A DNA stretch of 64,000 nt from Pseudomonas sp. S04. Its GTDB lineage: Bacteria; Pseudomonadota; Gammaproteobacteria; Pseudomonadales; Pseudomonadaceae. The notes under the pieces were generated by a model that was not told where the DNA came from, ran no database searches, and was given only the letters and a program-made list of their open reading frames with translations. Of the stretch, positions 1 to 8,499 are shown in pieces. The stretch covers positions 4,098,001-4,162,000 of the forward strand of contig NZ_CP019427.1 of NCBI RefSeq assembly GCF_009834545.1. Reading direction: 5' to 3'. Both the position numbers and the translations under genes were made by a program. The stretch's first letter is position 1. Each line of letters begins with the position of its first letter.

Positions 1-2
1 GC

Positions 3-1187
3 CAACCCGCCAGCCTTGCGCAGTTGATACACGCCAGCCTGGTGCGTTATCCGCGCTATGTCAGCCCCGAAACCGGTCAGCCCTGTACACCAGAAGTGCT
101 GATGAATTGGCTCGGGCTGCAGCGTCGCCAGCGCAGTGCGCTGCCGGAGTCCGTGCAGATGCTGGGCTTCAGTCGCTGGAAAGAGCCACTGGTTAAGCTG
201 TTCTTCAATGGTTGTGCCATTCAGTTCGTCAACCCCGCACAACCATTGGACGCCGCTCTCCCAGTGGTGTCCTGGGGCTGTAAGCATGACAGCGACCTGA
301 CGCGACATGCGCAATTGGTCAGCCGGGTAGAGGACGGATTCCTGCGCTCGGTCGGCCTCGGCGCCGGCAAGGCCCGCCCGCTGTCGTGGGTCGTCGATGA
401 CCTGGGCATCTATTACGACGCCACGCGCACCTCGCGCCTGGAACACATCTTGCTCAATAAGTCCTTTGACCCAGCGCTGGTAGCCCGGGCGCGAGCCCTG
501 CGCGAAGCCATCTGCCACGCCGGGCTGACCAAATACAACTTGCCTGGCAACGCCTGGCAACGCCCCACCGCGGCACAACGAGTGATCCTGGTAACCGGCC
601 AGGTTGAGGGCGATGCGTCTATCCGTTTTGGAGCAAACCGCATCCGCAGCAACCTGCAATTATTGCAGGCGGTACGCGAGCAGAACCCCGGTGCCTGGGT
701 GCTCTACAAGCCGCACCCCGAAGTACTGGCTGGCACCCGCGCCCGAGGCGACGACGAGGCGCAGACCGTTAACTGGTGCGACGAAGTGATCGGCGATACA
801 CCGTTGCAACAATTGCTGGAGTTGGTCGACGAAGTTCACGTCCTGACCTCGCAATCGGGCTTCGAAGCCCTGCTGCGCGGCGTACCGGTGACCACCTACG
901 GCCAGCCGTTCTATGCCGGCTGGGGGTTGACCCAAGATCAGGACCTGCAACCCGAAGTACAGGCCAGGCGCATGCGCCGCCTGGACCTCGACGAACTGGT
1001 GGCCGGCACCTTGCTGCTCTACCCCACCTATGTCAGCCGCATCACCAACCGCTTTACCACTGCAGAACAGACTCTTTACGAATTACAGAATTGGCATGCT
1101 TTACCGCAGCCAGGAGCACCATCCAGATGGCAGGAATTGAAACAGCGCTTGAGCAGTTTATTGGGCATCAGTCGCCTGAGAAGCTGA
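3..1187 (+). CDS. kpsC: KpsC-type Kdo transferase, 5'-truncated by window edge
   Basis: This is the C-terminal part of a capsular polysaccharide protein of the KpsC (LipA) family, cytoplasmic beta-Kdo transferases that build the poly-Kdo linker on the capsule lipid anchor. The frame is open to the left edge, so the gene starts outside the window. The visible motifs are EDGFLRSVGLG, GQVEGDASI, YKPHPEV and the strongly conserved run around YGQPFYAGWGLT. The first 25 or so visible residues match the end of the first catalytic domain of the second KpsC in this window (5315-7441), so the whole protein probably has two transferase domains. It overlaps the kpsS start by 61 nt, which implies translational coupling. 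GQVEGD replaces the GQVEDD seen in the paralogue. Family assignment is firm; substrate is inferred from E. coli KpsC. Confidence 0.9.
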   Translation, partial: QPASLAQLIHASLVRYPRYVSPETGQPCTPEVLMNWLGLQRRQRSALPESVQMLGFSRWKEPLVKLFFNGCAIQFVNPAQPLDAALPVVSWGCKHDSDLTRHAQLVSRVEDGFLRSVGLGAGKARPLSWVVDDLGIYYDATRTSRLEHILLNKSFDPALVARARALREAICHAGLTKYNLPGNAWQRPTAAQRVILVTGQVEGDASIRFGANRIRSNLQLLQAVREQNPGAWVLYKPHPEVLAGTRARGDDEAQTVNWCDEVIGDTPLQQLLELVDEVHVLTSQSGFEALLRGVPVTTYGQPFYAGWGLTQDQDLQPEVQARRMRRLDLDELVAGTLLLYPTYVSRITNRFTTAEQTLYELQNWHALPQPGAPSRWQELKQRLSSLLGISRLRS

Positions 1188-2443
1188 AGGCGCGGGCGCC
1201 CGATCGCCCTCTTCCGCCTCAGCCACACAACAGCTTCTTGTTCCTGCAGGGCGTCAGCTCGCCGTTCTTCGCGCGACTGGCGAAGGCCTTGCGGGCGATC
1301 GACCAGCGGGTGCACAGCATCAATTTCAACGTCGGTGATGTGCTGTATAGCGCCGGCTCGCGCCATGGTTTTTCGGCGCGCCCAGAAGAGCTCGATGCGT
1401 TCTATAGCCAACGGTTTCGCGACCTGGACATCACCGACCTGGTACTGTTCGGCGACTGCCGCCCGGTGCATCGCCCGGCCATCGCCCTGGCCCGGCGCCT
1501 GGGCATTCGTGTGCACGTGTTCGAAGAAGGTTACTTCCGGCCCTACTGGATCACCCTTGAGCGCGATGGAGTCAACAACAACTCCCTGCTGCCCCGGGAC
1601 CCGGATTGGTACCGTGAAGTCGGCAAGCACGTACCGCGCTATGACAATGGCAGCCCGTTCAAATTATCGTTCGTCTCCCGCGCCGCACACGATGTGGCCT
1701 ACCACTGTGGCGGCGCACTGAACAAACTGTGCTTCCCGCATTACCGCACCCACGCGCCCTTCAATGCCGCCAAGGAGTACGCCGGTTTCATTCGCCAGGG
1801 CGTGCGCCTGTTGTTCGCCGGACGGCGTGACGATGCGCTGGTGACCGAAGTGGCGCGTGAACGCCACCCGACCTTTTTGCTGCCGCTGCAACTGGACAGT
1901 GATGCGCAAATCAAGGATCACTCGGCGTTCGCCAACATGTTCGAAGTCATCGACCATGTCATTGCTTCGTTCGCCGCCTTTGCCCCAGGCGAGGTCCGCT
2001 TGCTGGTGAAAAACCATCCGCTGACCCCGGGCCTGGTGAACTATCACCGCATTACCCAGGCGCTGGCCAAGCAGTATGGCGTGGCCGACCGGGTCGACTT
2101 CCTGCAGAGCGGGCACATGCCGACGCTGCTGTCGCACATCGCCGGAATGATCACGGTCAACAGCACCGCAGGCGCCTCGGCACTGCTGCACAAACGCCCG
2201 ACCTACACCCTCGCCAACCCGATCTACGCCATGCCGGGGCTGACCCAACAGGGCAGCCTCGACGACTTCTGGCGCCATCGCGAAGCGCCGGACATGGCGC
2301 TGTTCCGGGATTTTCGCAATAGCGTGATCCACACCACCCAGATCAATGGCGGCTTCTACACCGGCTGCGGGATCGACATGGCGGTGAACAACTGCCTGGA
2401 CGTGTTGCTGGCTAAAACTTCGAGAATCGAAAACTTCCTATGA
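1127..2443 (+). CDS. kpsS: KpsS-like capsule Kdo transferase
   Basis: This is a 438-residue capsule synthesis protein of the KpsS family. KpsS starts the Kdo linker on the lyso-phosphatidylglycerol anchor in group 2 capsules and works with KpsC. The sequence shows the early FLFLQGVSSPFF strand, the DLVLFGDCRPVHR segment, the VFEEGYFRPYWITLE motif and the late KNHPL and NSTAGASAL motifs of the family. The frame is open well upstream, but I chose ATG 1127 because GGAG lies about 10 nt before it and the protein then has normal family length. The gene starts inside the end of the upstream kpsC, and its stop overlaps the ATG of the following dehydrogenase (ATGA). No membrane segment is seen, consistent with a cytosolic or peripheral enzyme. 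The first residue of the product acted on here may differ if the lipid anchor is not phosphatidylglycerol. Confidence 0.88.
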   Translation: MAGIETALEQFIGHQSPEKLKARAPDRPLPPQPHNSFLFLQGVSSPFFARLAKALRAIDQRVHSINFNVGDVLYSAGSRHGFSARPEELDAFYSQRFRDLDITDLVLFGDCRPVHRPAIALARRLGIRVHVFEEGYFRPYWITLERDGVNNNSLLPRDPDWYREVGKHVPRYDNGSPFKLSFVSRAAHDVAYHCGGALNKLCFPHYRTHAPFNAAKEYAGFIRQGVRLLFAGRRDDALVTEVARERHPTFLLPLQLDSDAQIKDHSAFANMFEVIDHVIASFAAFAPGEVRLLVKNHPLTPGLVNYHRITQALAKQYGVADRVDFLQSGHMPTLLSHIAGMITVNSTAGASALLHKRPTYTLANPIYAMPGLTQQGSLDDFWRHREAPDMALFRDFRNSVIHTTQINGGFYTGCGIDMAVNNCLDVLLAKTSRIENFL

Positions 2444-3216
2444 CGCACCCGTCTGCACCCCGCTGCATCCTCATCACCGGCGCCACGGGCGGCATCGGCG
2501 GCGCCCTGGCGCCTGCCTACGCCGCGCCGGGCGTGACTTTGATCCTGCAAGGCCGGCGCATGGACCGCCTTGAGGAGATGGCCAGCGAATGCCGCGCCCT
2601 CGGTGCCCGAGTGTTGCTCGAAGCCCTCGACGTACGGGATCTGGACGCCTTGCGTGCCATGGTCCGGCGGGTCAGCGAGGCCGAGCAGCCAGACCTGGTG
2701 CTGGTCGGTGCCGGCCTCAACACCGCCGTAGGCAGCAACGGCGAGGCCGAGTGCTGGGACGACAGCCGCGCCCTGTTGGAAGTCAACGTAATGGCCGCCC
2801 TGGCCACCGTGGAAGCGGCGTTGCCGGCCATGCGTGCGCGCGGCAATGGGCAAATCGCCCTGTTCAGCTCACTGGCAGGCTGGCGCGGCTTGCCGGTCAC
2901 CCCGACCTACAGCGCCAGCAAGGCGGCGATTCGGGTCTACGGCGAGGCGATCCGCGATTGGCTGGCGCCGGAAGGGGTGAAGATCAACGTGATCCTGCCG
3001 GGTTATGTCGAATCGAAAATGTGCTTCGAGATGCCCGGCCCCAAGCCGTTCCTGTGGACCGCCGAAAAAGCCGCGCGACGCATCAAGCGCGGCCTGGCCG
3101 CCAACCAGGGGCGCATCAGTTTCCCGTTTCCGCTGAACCTCGGCACCTGGTTGCTAGGGGTGATTCCCCAGCGCCTTTCTTCGTTCATCCTGCGTGGTCT
3201 GAATTACAGTGAGTGA
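2440..3216 (+). CDS. Short-chain dehydrogenase/reductase (RkpH-like position)
   Basis: This is a 258-residue NAD(P)-dependent oxidoreductase of the classical SDR family. It has the nucleotide-binding glycine motif TGATGGIGG near residue 14, an early Arg (GRR) that favours NADPH, the catalytic Ser in FSSLAG and the YSASK catalytic Tyr-Lys pair. Its ATG overlaps the kpsS stop and it runs into the next gene by 8 nt, so it belongs to the capsule operon. The C-terminal tail FPLNLGTWLLGVIPQRL is hydrophobic and could touch the membrane. Since an alpha-oxoamine synthase and a PKS lie in the same locus, I infer that it reduces the beta-keto amine product, like 3-ketosphinganine reductase. The rhizobial RkpH is also an SDR in a capsule cluster. 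The actual substrate cannot be read from the sequence. Confidence 0.88.
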   Translation: MTHPSAPRCILITGATGGIGGALAPAYAAPGVTLILQGRRMDRLEEMASECRALGARVLLEALDVRDLDALRAMVRRVSEAEQPDLVLVGAGLNTAVGSNGEAECWDDSRALLEVNVMAALATVEAALPAMRARGNGQIALFSSLAGWRGLPVTPTYSASKAAIRVYGEAIRDWLAPEGVKINVILPGYVESKMCFEMPGPKPFLWTAEKAARRIKRGLAANQGRISFPFPLNLGTWLLGVIPQRLSSFILRGLNYSE

Positions 3217-4735
3217 ATTGTCCATCCTTCAGGCTGCGGTAGTCGGCCTGCTCCTCACCGTGCTCATCGAACGCCTGCTGATCCCGCGCCCGAACCTGCG
3301 CCGCCCGCTGAACAACTGGTGGTTGCACGCCGGCTTGTGGTGCGTGTGCCTGGCCGTGCTCTACGCACTGACGGCTCGCCCGCTGTTCAGTGCGATCAAC
3401 GTACTGCTGTTGTGGCTGTTGATCGTGATGGTCAGCAACGCCAAATACCACTCCCTGCGCGAGCCGTTCGTGTGCGCCGACTTCGAGTATTTCAGCGATG
3501 CCGTGCGCTTCCCGCGGCTGTACCTGCCGTTCTTCGGTTTCGGTAAGGCGGCGCTGCTGGCGGTCGGTTTCCTGGTGTACCTGTGGGCCGGATTGACCTT
3601 CGAGCCCGAAGTTGCGGGTGGCCGCAACAGCGCACTGTGGCTTGGCCTGGCCGGGTTGCTCCTGTTGCGTCTCGGCCACCGCCGCCGTAGCACGCCGACC
3701 TTCGACGCCGAAGCCGATGTGCAGCGCTGGGGCCTGGCAGGCAGCCTATGGGGTTACTTCTGGGCCGCCCGTGCCACAGTCGATCCAACCACCCTGGGTT
3801 CGCCATTCAGCAAAGCCCCCTCGCACACACCAGCGGCCGCCCTGCCCGACCTGGTATCGGTGCAGAGTGAATCTTTTTTTGACGTACGCGACCTGTGGCC
3901 CGGAGTGAAAACCCAGGTGCTCAGCGAATACGACCGCCTTGCCGCGCAAGCACTGGCGCGGGGCAAGCTGCAAGTGGCCGCCTGGGGCGCCAATACCGTG
4001 CGCACCGAATTTGCCTACCTGACCGGCATTCCCGGCGACCGCCTCGGCGTACACCGCTTCAACCCGTATCGGGTGCTGGCCCGCCAAGGCCTGCCGAGTA
4101 TTGCCACGCACCTCAAGGCGCAGGGCTATCGCACCATCTGCGTGCACCCCTACGACGGCAGTTTCTATGGCCGCAACCAAGTGCTGCCCGCCCTGGGTTT
4201 CGACGAATTCATCGATGTGCGCGCCTTCAACGATTCGCAAAAGGCCGGGCCGTTCATTGGCGATTGCGCGGTGGCCGAGAAGATCCGTGAACTGCTCGAT
4301 GACCCGACTCGTACCCAGCCCTTGTTCATCCACGCAGTGACCATGGAAAACCACGGACCTCTGCACCTGGAAACCGTCGACGCCAGCGAACTGCCGAACT
4401 GGTTCGACCGTCCGCTGCTGACTGGCATGGACGACCTCGCGCCCTACCTGCGGCACATCAGCAACGCCGACCGTATGCTCGGGCAACTGCGCGCCACCTT
4501 GCTCGAACAGCCGCGCGAGGCGTTGCTGTGTTTCTTCGGCGACCACGTGCCGATCCTGCCCAACGTCTACCAGGCCGTAGGCGCGCCAGTGGGCGACACC
4601 GACTACCTGATCTGGTCCAACCGTCACCAGCCCGGTGCCAGCCCCTGTCCGATCCGCGTCGAGGCGCTGTCCAGCCAACTGCTCGCCTGCGCCCATCCAG
4701 CGCGCACGCCGACAGCTGCAGCGCAGGTACTCTGA
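3209..4735 (+). CDS. Membrane sulfatase/LTA synthase-like transferase
   Basis: This 508-residue membrane protein belongs to the alkaline phosphatase/sulfatase superfamily, LTA-synthase type. Hydrophobic helices lie near residues 5-22, 38-75, 110-125 and 140-155, followed by an extramembrane catalytic domain from about residue 205. Likely active-site elements are SESFF, the Thr in NTVRTEFAYLTG (the usual nucleophile region), HAVTMENHGP and FFGDHVP (metal-binding Asp-His). Such enzymes move phosphoglycerol or phosphoethanolamine from phospholipids to glycans or lipids at the outer face of the inner membrane. It starts with GTG and overlaps the SDR stop. In this operon it may add a phospho head group to the lipid anchor or decorate the capsule; a corresponding membrane protein is RkpI in rhizobia, a comparison I have not been able to verify by alignment. 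Confidence 0.82.
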   Translation: MSELSILQAAVVGLLLTVLIERLLIPRPNLRRPLNNWWLHAGLWCVCLAVLYALTARPLFSAINVLLLWLLIVMVSNAKYHSLREPFVCADFEYFSDAVRFPRLYLPFFGFGKAALLAVGFLVYLWAGLTFEPEVAGGRNSALWLGLAGLLLLRLGHRRRSTPTFDAEADVQRWGLAGSLWGYFWAARATVDPTTLGSPFSKAPSHTPAAALPDLVSVQSESFFDVRDLWPGVKTQVLSEYDRLAAQALARGKLQVAAWGANTVRTEFAYLTGIPGDRLGVHRFNPYRVLARQGLPSIATHLKAQGYRTICVHPYDGSFYGRNQVLPALGFDEFIDVRAFNDSQKAGPFIGDCAVAEKIRELLDDPTRTQPLFIHAVTMENHGPLHLETVDASELPNWFDRPLLTGMDDLAPYLRHISNADRMLGQLRATLLEQPREALLCFFGDHVPILPNVYQAVGAPVGDTDYLIWSNRHQPGASPCPIRVEALSSQLLACAHPARTPTAAAQVL

Positions 4736-4739
4736 GGTC

Positions 4740-5318
4740 GTGGCCAAGATCGTTCTGGGCAGCGACCTGACACCTGAGGCGCTGGCGGATCCGCAACTGG
4801 CGCGCCTGGTCACGGGCGGGCGCGGCTCCCTGGCATTCCTGATCGGTGACAACGCCTGCCGCGAGCGGCTGCTCGGCCCCAGCATTCACTGGGACCGCGT
4901 GCTGCTGGCCTTTGAAGACGGTATCGCCGTCGGCTATGTCGCGTTCAAGCATCACCAGCGCGGCCCCTTCGCACTGCGCCCGCAACCCTTTGTCCGTGAG
5001 TTCGGCTGGCTGATGGGCTGGCTGCGGTTTGGCGGATTCTGCTTGAGCGAACTGCGCGAGTGGCGCTATCCATTCCTGTTGTACGGCCTGCGCGTGAGCA
5101 AGACGGCACGTAACCACGGCGTCGGCTCGGCGCTGGTCCAGGCCTGCTGCCAACAGGCGGCGACCAGTGGTTTTCAGGAGGTGTTCCTGGAAGTGCCGCT
5201 GGACAACGATCGGGCCCGCGCGCTCTACCTGCATAACGGTTTCCGCCTGCTGCGCAAGCGCTGGGTGCCCTGGCCGCCGGTGCGCAGCATGCAGCGGCGC
5301 CTGGAGGCAATCCATTGA
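4740..5318 (+). CDS. GNAT-family acetyltransferase
   Basis: This encodes an approximately 192-residue N-acetyltransferase of the GNAT fold. The acetyl-CoA pyrophosphate-binding motif RNHGVGSALV, preceded by the strand LLYGLRVSKTA, is near residues 115-135, and the C-terminal ARALYLHNGFRLL segment is the usual motif B helix. The frame is open further upstream, but that part reads through the end of the sulfatase gene, so I place the start at GTG 4740 with a TGAGG just before it; this start is uncertain. It sits 4 nt after the sulfatase stop and its own end overlaps the TTG start of the second kpsC. Within the proposed pathway it could acylate the amino group of the lipid base or an amino sugar of the capsule. 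That role is inferred from position only. Confidence 0.78.
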   Translation: MAKIVLGSDLTPEALADPQLARLVTGGRGSLAFLIGDNACRERLLGPSIHWDRVLLAFEDGIAVGYVAFKHHQRGPFALRPQPFVREFGWLMGWLRFGGFCLSELREWRYPFLLYGLRVSKTARNHGVGSALVQACCQQAATSGFQEVFLEVPLDNDRARALYLHNGFRLLRKRWVPWPPVRSMQRRLEAIH

Positions 5319-7441
5319 ACGGCCTCGAATCGCCACCGATCAATCTCACGCCGCTAGTGGAAGGCCCGGGCTGGGTCGGCATCATGCAGCAGTGGGTGGC
5401 CTGGAACGTCCTGCACCTGCCGCAATTTCTCGGGCCAGAGGGTTCGCCCTTCTGGTTGTGGCGCCGTGGGCGGCACGCGCCCAAAGGCATGAAGGCGATT
5501 GCCGGGATCGGCTACAAGGACTCCTCGGCCCAGGCGCGAGTGCTGTGCAAGCGCTGGGGCCTGCCCTACATCGCCATCGAGGACGGCTTCCTGCGCTCCT
5601 CATCGCTGGGCATCGAGGGCGACACGCCGATGTCGCTGGTGGTCGACCCGGTGGGCATCCACTACCTGGCCGACCGCCCTTCGCTGCTGGAAAACATCCT
5701 CCAGGACCCCGCCAGCCTGACCGCGGGCGAACTGGACAGCGCGCGCCAGTTGATCGCCCTGATGCGCAGTAGCGGCATCGGCAAATACAACAATGCCCCG
5801 GACCTCGACCCCAAAGACCCCTTGGGCCGCGAGCGTCCATTGGTGTTGGTGGTGGACCAGACTGCCGGCGATTATTCGATCCCCGGTGGTGGTTTGTGCG
5901 AGGCCGACTATGTGCGCATGCTCGACGCAGCCATCGCGGAAAACCCCGACGCCGAGGTGCGCGTGCGCATTCATCCGGATTGCGTCGGCGGCCAGAAACC
6001 CAGCTGCCTGTTGGCTGCCGCCACCGAGCGTGGCGTCACCCTGGAAGCGCGCCCGGTGTCCTGGGCCTCGTTGGCTCGGCGTGCCCGGCGGGTCTACATC
6101 GGTACCAGCCAGGCAGGATTGGAAGCCTTGATCCAGGGTGTGCCGGTGACCTGCTTCGGCCTGCCGTTCTATGCTGGCTGGGGCCTGACTGACGACCGCA
6201 TGCCGATTGCCCGGCGTCAGGCGCAACCGGACCTGGTGCAACTGGTGGCCGCGGCCTATGTGCGCTACTGCCGCTACGTCGACCCGTTGACCAGCCAGCC
6301 CACCGACGCCCTGACCGTGGCCCATCAACTGGCGCGCCAGAAGGCCCGGGACAGCGAGTTTGCCGGGGACTTCACGGTATTGGGGGTCAAGCGTCACAAA
6401 CAGCACAACGTCCGACGCTTTTTCAGCAGCCGCTGGGGGCGTCTGGAGTTCGCCGAAGACCGCCCGGCGCTGGTCGCGGAAGTCGCGGCCAAAGGCGGCA
6501 AGCTGCTGGTCTGGGCGGCGCGTGAGCCAGCCGATCTCAAGGCTCGCGCCAACAACCATGGGGTCGCTCTGTGGCGAATTGAAGACGGTTTTCTGCGCTC
6601 CAACGGGCTCGGCGCACTGAATGCACCCGCCCTGTCACTGGTGCTCGACCGCAGCGGCATGCACTTCGATGCCAGCGCCAGCAGCGACCTGGAGTCGCTG
6701 CTCGAGCACGGGGAGTTCGCTGCGGCCACGCTGGCCGAGGCGGCGCGTCTGCGCGAGCGGATCGTGACCCTGGGGGCCAGCAAATTCAATCTCAAGAGTG
6801 ACCTGGCCGCTCAGGTTTGCGCGCGTCCCGGCCAGCGTCGGATCCTGGTGCCCGGCCAAGTGGAGGACGATGCCTCGCTGCGCTGCAGTGGCGGCCCCTT
6901 GCACGACAACTTCGAGCTACTGAAACAGGTCCGCCGCAACGCTCCCGATGCCTGGATCGTCTACAAACCGCACCCGGATGTCGAAGCCGGCAAACGCCAT
7001 GGCGCGGTGTCGGCCGACCGCCTGCTGGGCCTGGCAGACCAGGTGCTGCCGGGGATCGATATCGCCCGTCTGTATGGGCAGGTCGATGAAGTGCACACCC
7101 TCAGTTCCACCGCCGGTTTCGAAGCGTTACTGCGTGGCCTCACGGTAGTCACCTACGGCACCCCGTTTTATGCTGGTTGGGGCCTGACCCGTGACCAGCA
7201 GCCTTTGCCGCGCCGCACCCGGCGCCTGACCCTGGACCAGTTGGTAGCCGGCGCCCTGTTGCGCTATGCGCGCTATGCCGACCTCCAGCAAGCTTTGCCC
7301 TGCGATGCCTGGCATGCCCTGACATGCCTGTCGACCCCGAGGCCGCCGCGCCTGACGCTCCCTGCGCGTCTGCTGCCGCTGCGCAACTACACCCGGACCA
7401 TGCTCGGCTGCGACCGTGCAGCGGTCCCACTCAAGGATTAG
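5315..7441 (+). CDS. kpsC: KpsC, two-domain capsule Kdo transferase
   Basis: This is a full-length 708-residue KpsC-family protein with two tandem transferase domains, residues about 30-310 and 365-670. Each domain carries the same set of motifs: EDGFLRS (with SSLG or NGLG after it), a GxP/QVEDDAS-type strand, and an end motif with PFYAGWGLT. In E. coli KpsC the two domains add alternating beta-2,4 and beta-2,7 Kdo residues. The start is TTG 5315, with a GGAGG centred 8-12 nt upstream and a 4-nt overlap with the GNAT gene. It is followed after 3 nt by the PhyH gene. It is the second KpsC homologue of this operon, and the first copy is divergent, so these are not a recent duplication. Assignment is firm; the linkage made by each domain is inferred. 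Confidence 0.93.
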   Translation: MNGLESPPINLTPLVEGPGWVGIMQQWVAWNVLHLPQFLGPEGSPFWLWRRGRHAPKGMKAIAGIGYKDSSAQARVLCKRWGLPYIAIEDGFLRSSSLGIEGDTPMSLVVDPVGIHYLADRPSLLENILQDPASLTAGELDSARQLIALMRSSGIGKYNNAPDLDPKDPLGRERPLVLVVDQTAGDYSIPGGGLCEADYVRMLDAAIAENPDAEVRVRIHPDCVGGQKPSCLLAAATERGVTLEARPVSWASLARRARRVYIGTSQAGLEALIQGVPVTCFGLPFYAGWGLTDDRMPIARRQAQPDLVQLVAAAYVRYCRYVDPLTSQPTDALTVAHQLARQKARDSEFAGDFTVLGVKRHKQHNVRRFFSSRWGRLEFAEDRPALVAEVAAKGGKLLVWAAREPADLKARANNHGVALWRIEDGFLRSNGLGALNAPALSLVLDRSGMHFDASASSDLESLLEHGEFAAATLAEAARLRERIVTLGASKFNLKSDLAAQVCARPGQRRILVPGQVEDDASLRCSGGPLHDNFELLKQVRRNAPDAWIVYKPHPDVEAGKRHGAVSADRLLGLADQVLPGIDIARLYGQVDEVHTLSSTAGFEALLRGLTVVTYGTPFYAGWGLTRDQQPLPRRTRRLTLDQLVAGALLRYARYADLQQALPCDAWHALTCLSTPRPPRLTLPARLLPLRNYTRTMLGCDRAAVPLKD

Positions 7442-7444
7442 ACC

Positions 7445-8488
7445 ATGCCTGCATCACTCAAGGATCTCGGCCGCTATGCGGCACTCCCCTGGCATTGCCT
7501 GCAATTGCTGACCCACGCCAAATCGTTCGAGAACAACCCGGTACTGGGCAGCGCCCGGCTCAACGCCCTAGGCTTGCACGTCCAGCGTCGACAGTTGGCC
7601 ATGGGCATGGCCGCGATGCGGCGCCGGGCCCTGGCACCACGGCTGGACAGTGCAGAACTGGCGAGTTTCGAGGAGCAGGGGTTTTTCGTGCGCGAGAACG
7701 CCCTGCCCGCCGAGCAGTTTGCGGCCTTGCGCGCCGAACTGGGCGACCTGCGCAGCACCGGCTGGGAAATGCGCCAAGGCAAGGCGGTGACCCGGCGGGT
7801 CAGCCTCGACCAGGACGTGCTGGCGAAAAACCCGGCCAGCGCCGCCTTTGTCGCCGACCGTAGCGTGCGCGACCTGATTGCGTATGCCTCGTCGAACACC
7901 GGCGGGATCACCTATCAATTGCAGTCGATCGTGATCGATGGCGTGAACGCCGAGCAGGACCCGCAAACCCGCCTGCACGCCGACACCTTCCACCCAACGG
8001 CCAAGGCCTGGCTGTTTCTCGATGACGTGGCCGACGATCAAGGGCCGTTCAGTTACGTACCTGGCTCCCACCGGCTGACGCCGGAGCGTCTGGCCTGGGA
8101 GTATCGCCAAAGCCTCGGTGCGGCACGCTCCCACGAGCAGATGCACCGCGAGGGCTCGTTCCGCATTCATGAACACGAATTGGCCGAACTGGGTTTGCCG
8201 GCACCTCGACGTTTCTCGGTCCCGGCCAACACCCTGGTGGTGGCCGACACCTCGGGCTTCCACGCCCGCTGCCCGAGCTTGCGCCCGAGCCATCGCGTGG
8301 AAATCTACGCCAGCCTGCGCCGCAACCCATTCATCCCCTGGCGCGGCGCCCACCTGTTCGCCCTGCCCTGGATCGCCAACCACCACATGCGCTGGGACAT
8401 CCGCCTCAAGCGCCTGATGGGCTTCGACAAACGCAGCCACTGGCGCTTCATCGAACAGCTCAACGCCTACGAAAAGCCGTACATCTGA
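7445..8488 (+). CDS. PhyH-family Fe(II)/2-oxoglutarate dioxygenase
   Basis: This 347-residue protein resembles phytanoyl-CoA dioxygenases (PhyH), non-haem iron enzymes that hydroxylate aliphatic chains. The iron-binding His-x-Asp is visible in RLHADTFHPT near residue 178, followed by AWLFLDDV and GPFSYVPGSHRL. The distal His is likely in SGFHARC near residue 276, followed by an Arg (HRVEIYASLRRNPF) suited to bind 2-oxoglutarate. The ATG has AAGGA 7 nt upstream and lies 3 nt after kpsC, so it is the last gene of the operon. In context it could hydroxylate the polyketide-derived lipid chain, as hydroxylases do on sphingoid bases, but a sugar or other substrate is not excluded. A REPIN array follows directly. 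Confidence 0.85.
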   Translation: MPASLKDLGRYAALPWHCLQLLTHAKSFENNPVLGSARLNALGLHVQRRQLAMGMAAMRRRALAPRLDSAELASFEEQGFFVRENALPAEQFAALRAELGDLRSTGWEMRQGKAVTRRVSLDQDVLAKNPASAAFVADRSVRDLIAYASSNTGGITYQLQSIVIDGVNAEQDPQTRLHADTFHPTAKAWLFLDDVADDQGPFSYVPGSHRLTPERLAWEYRQSLGAARSHEQMHREGSFRIHEHELAELGLPAPRRFSVPANTLVVADTSGFHARCPSLRPSHRVEIYASLRRNPFIPWRGAHLFALPWIANHHMRWDIRLKRLMGFDKRSHWRFIEQLNAYEKPYI

Positions 8489-8499
8489 GACAGCGGCTT

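Noticed and set aside
776..1126. N-terminal extension of kpsS
   Set aside because: It reads through the kpsC gene in another frame; the conserved protein starts near ATG 1127 with a ribosome site.
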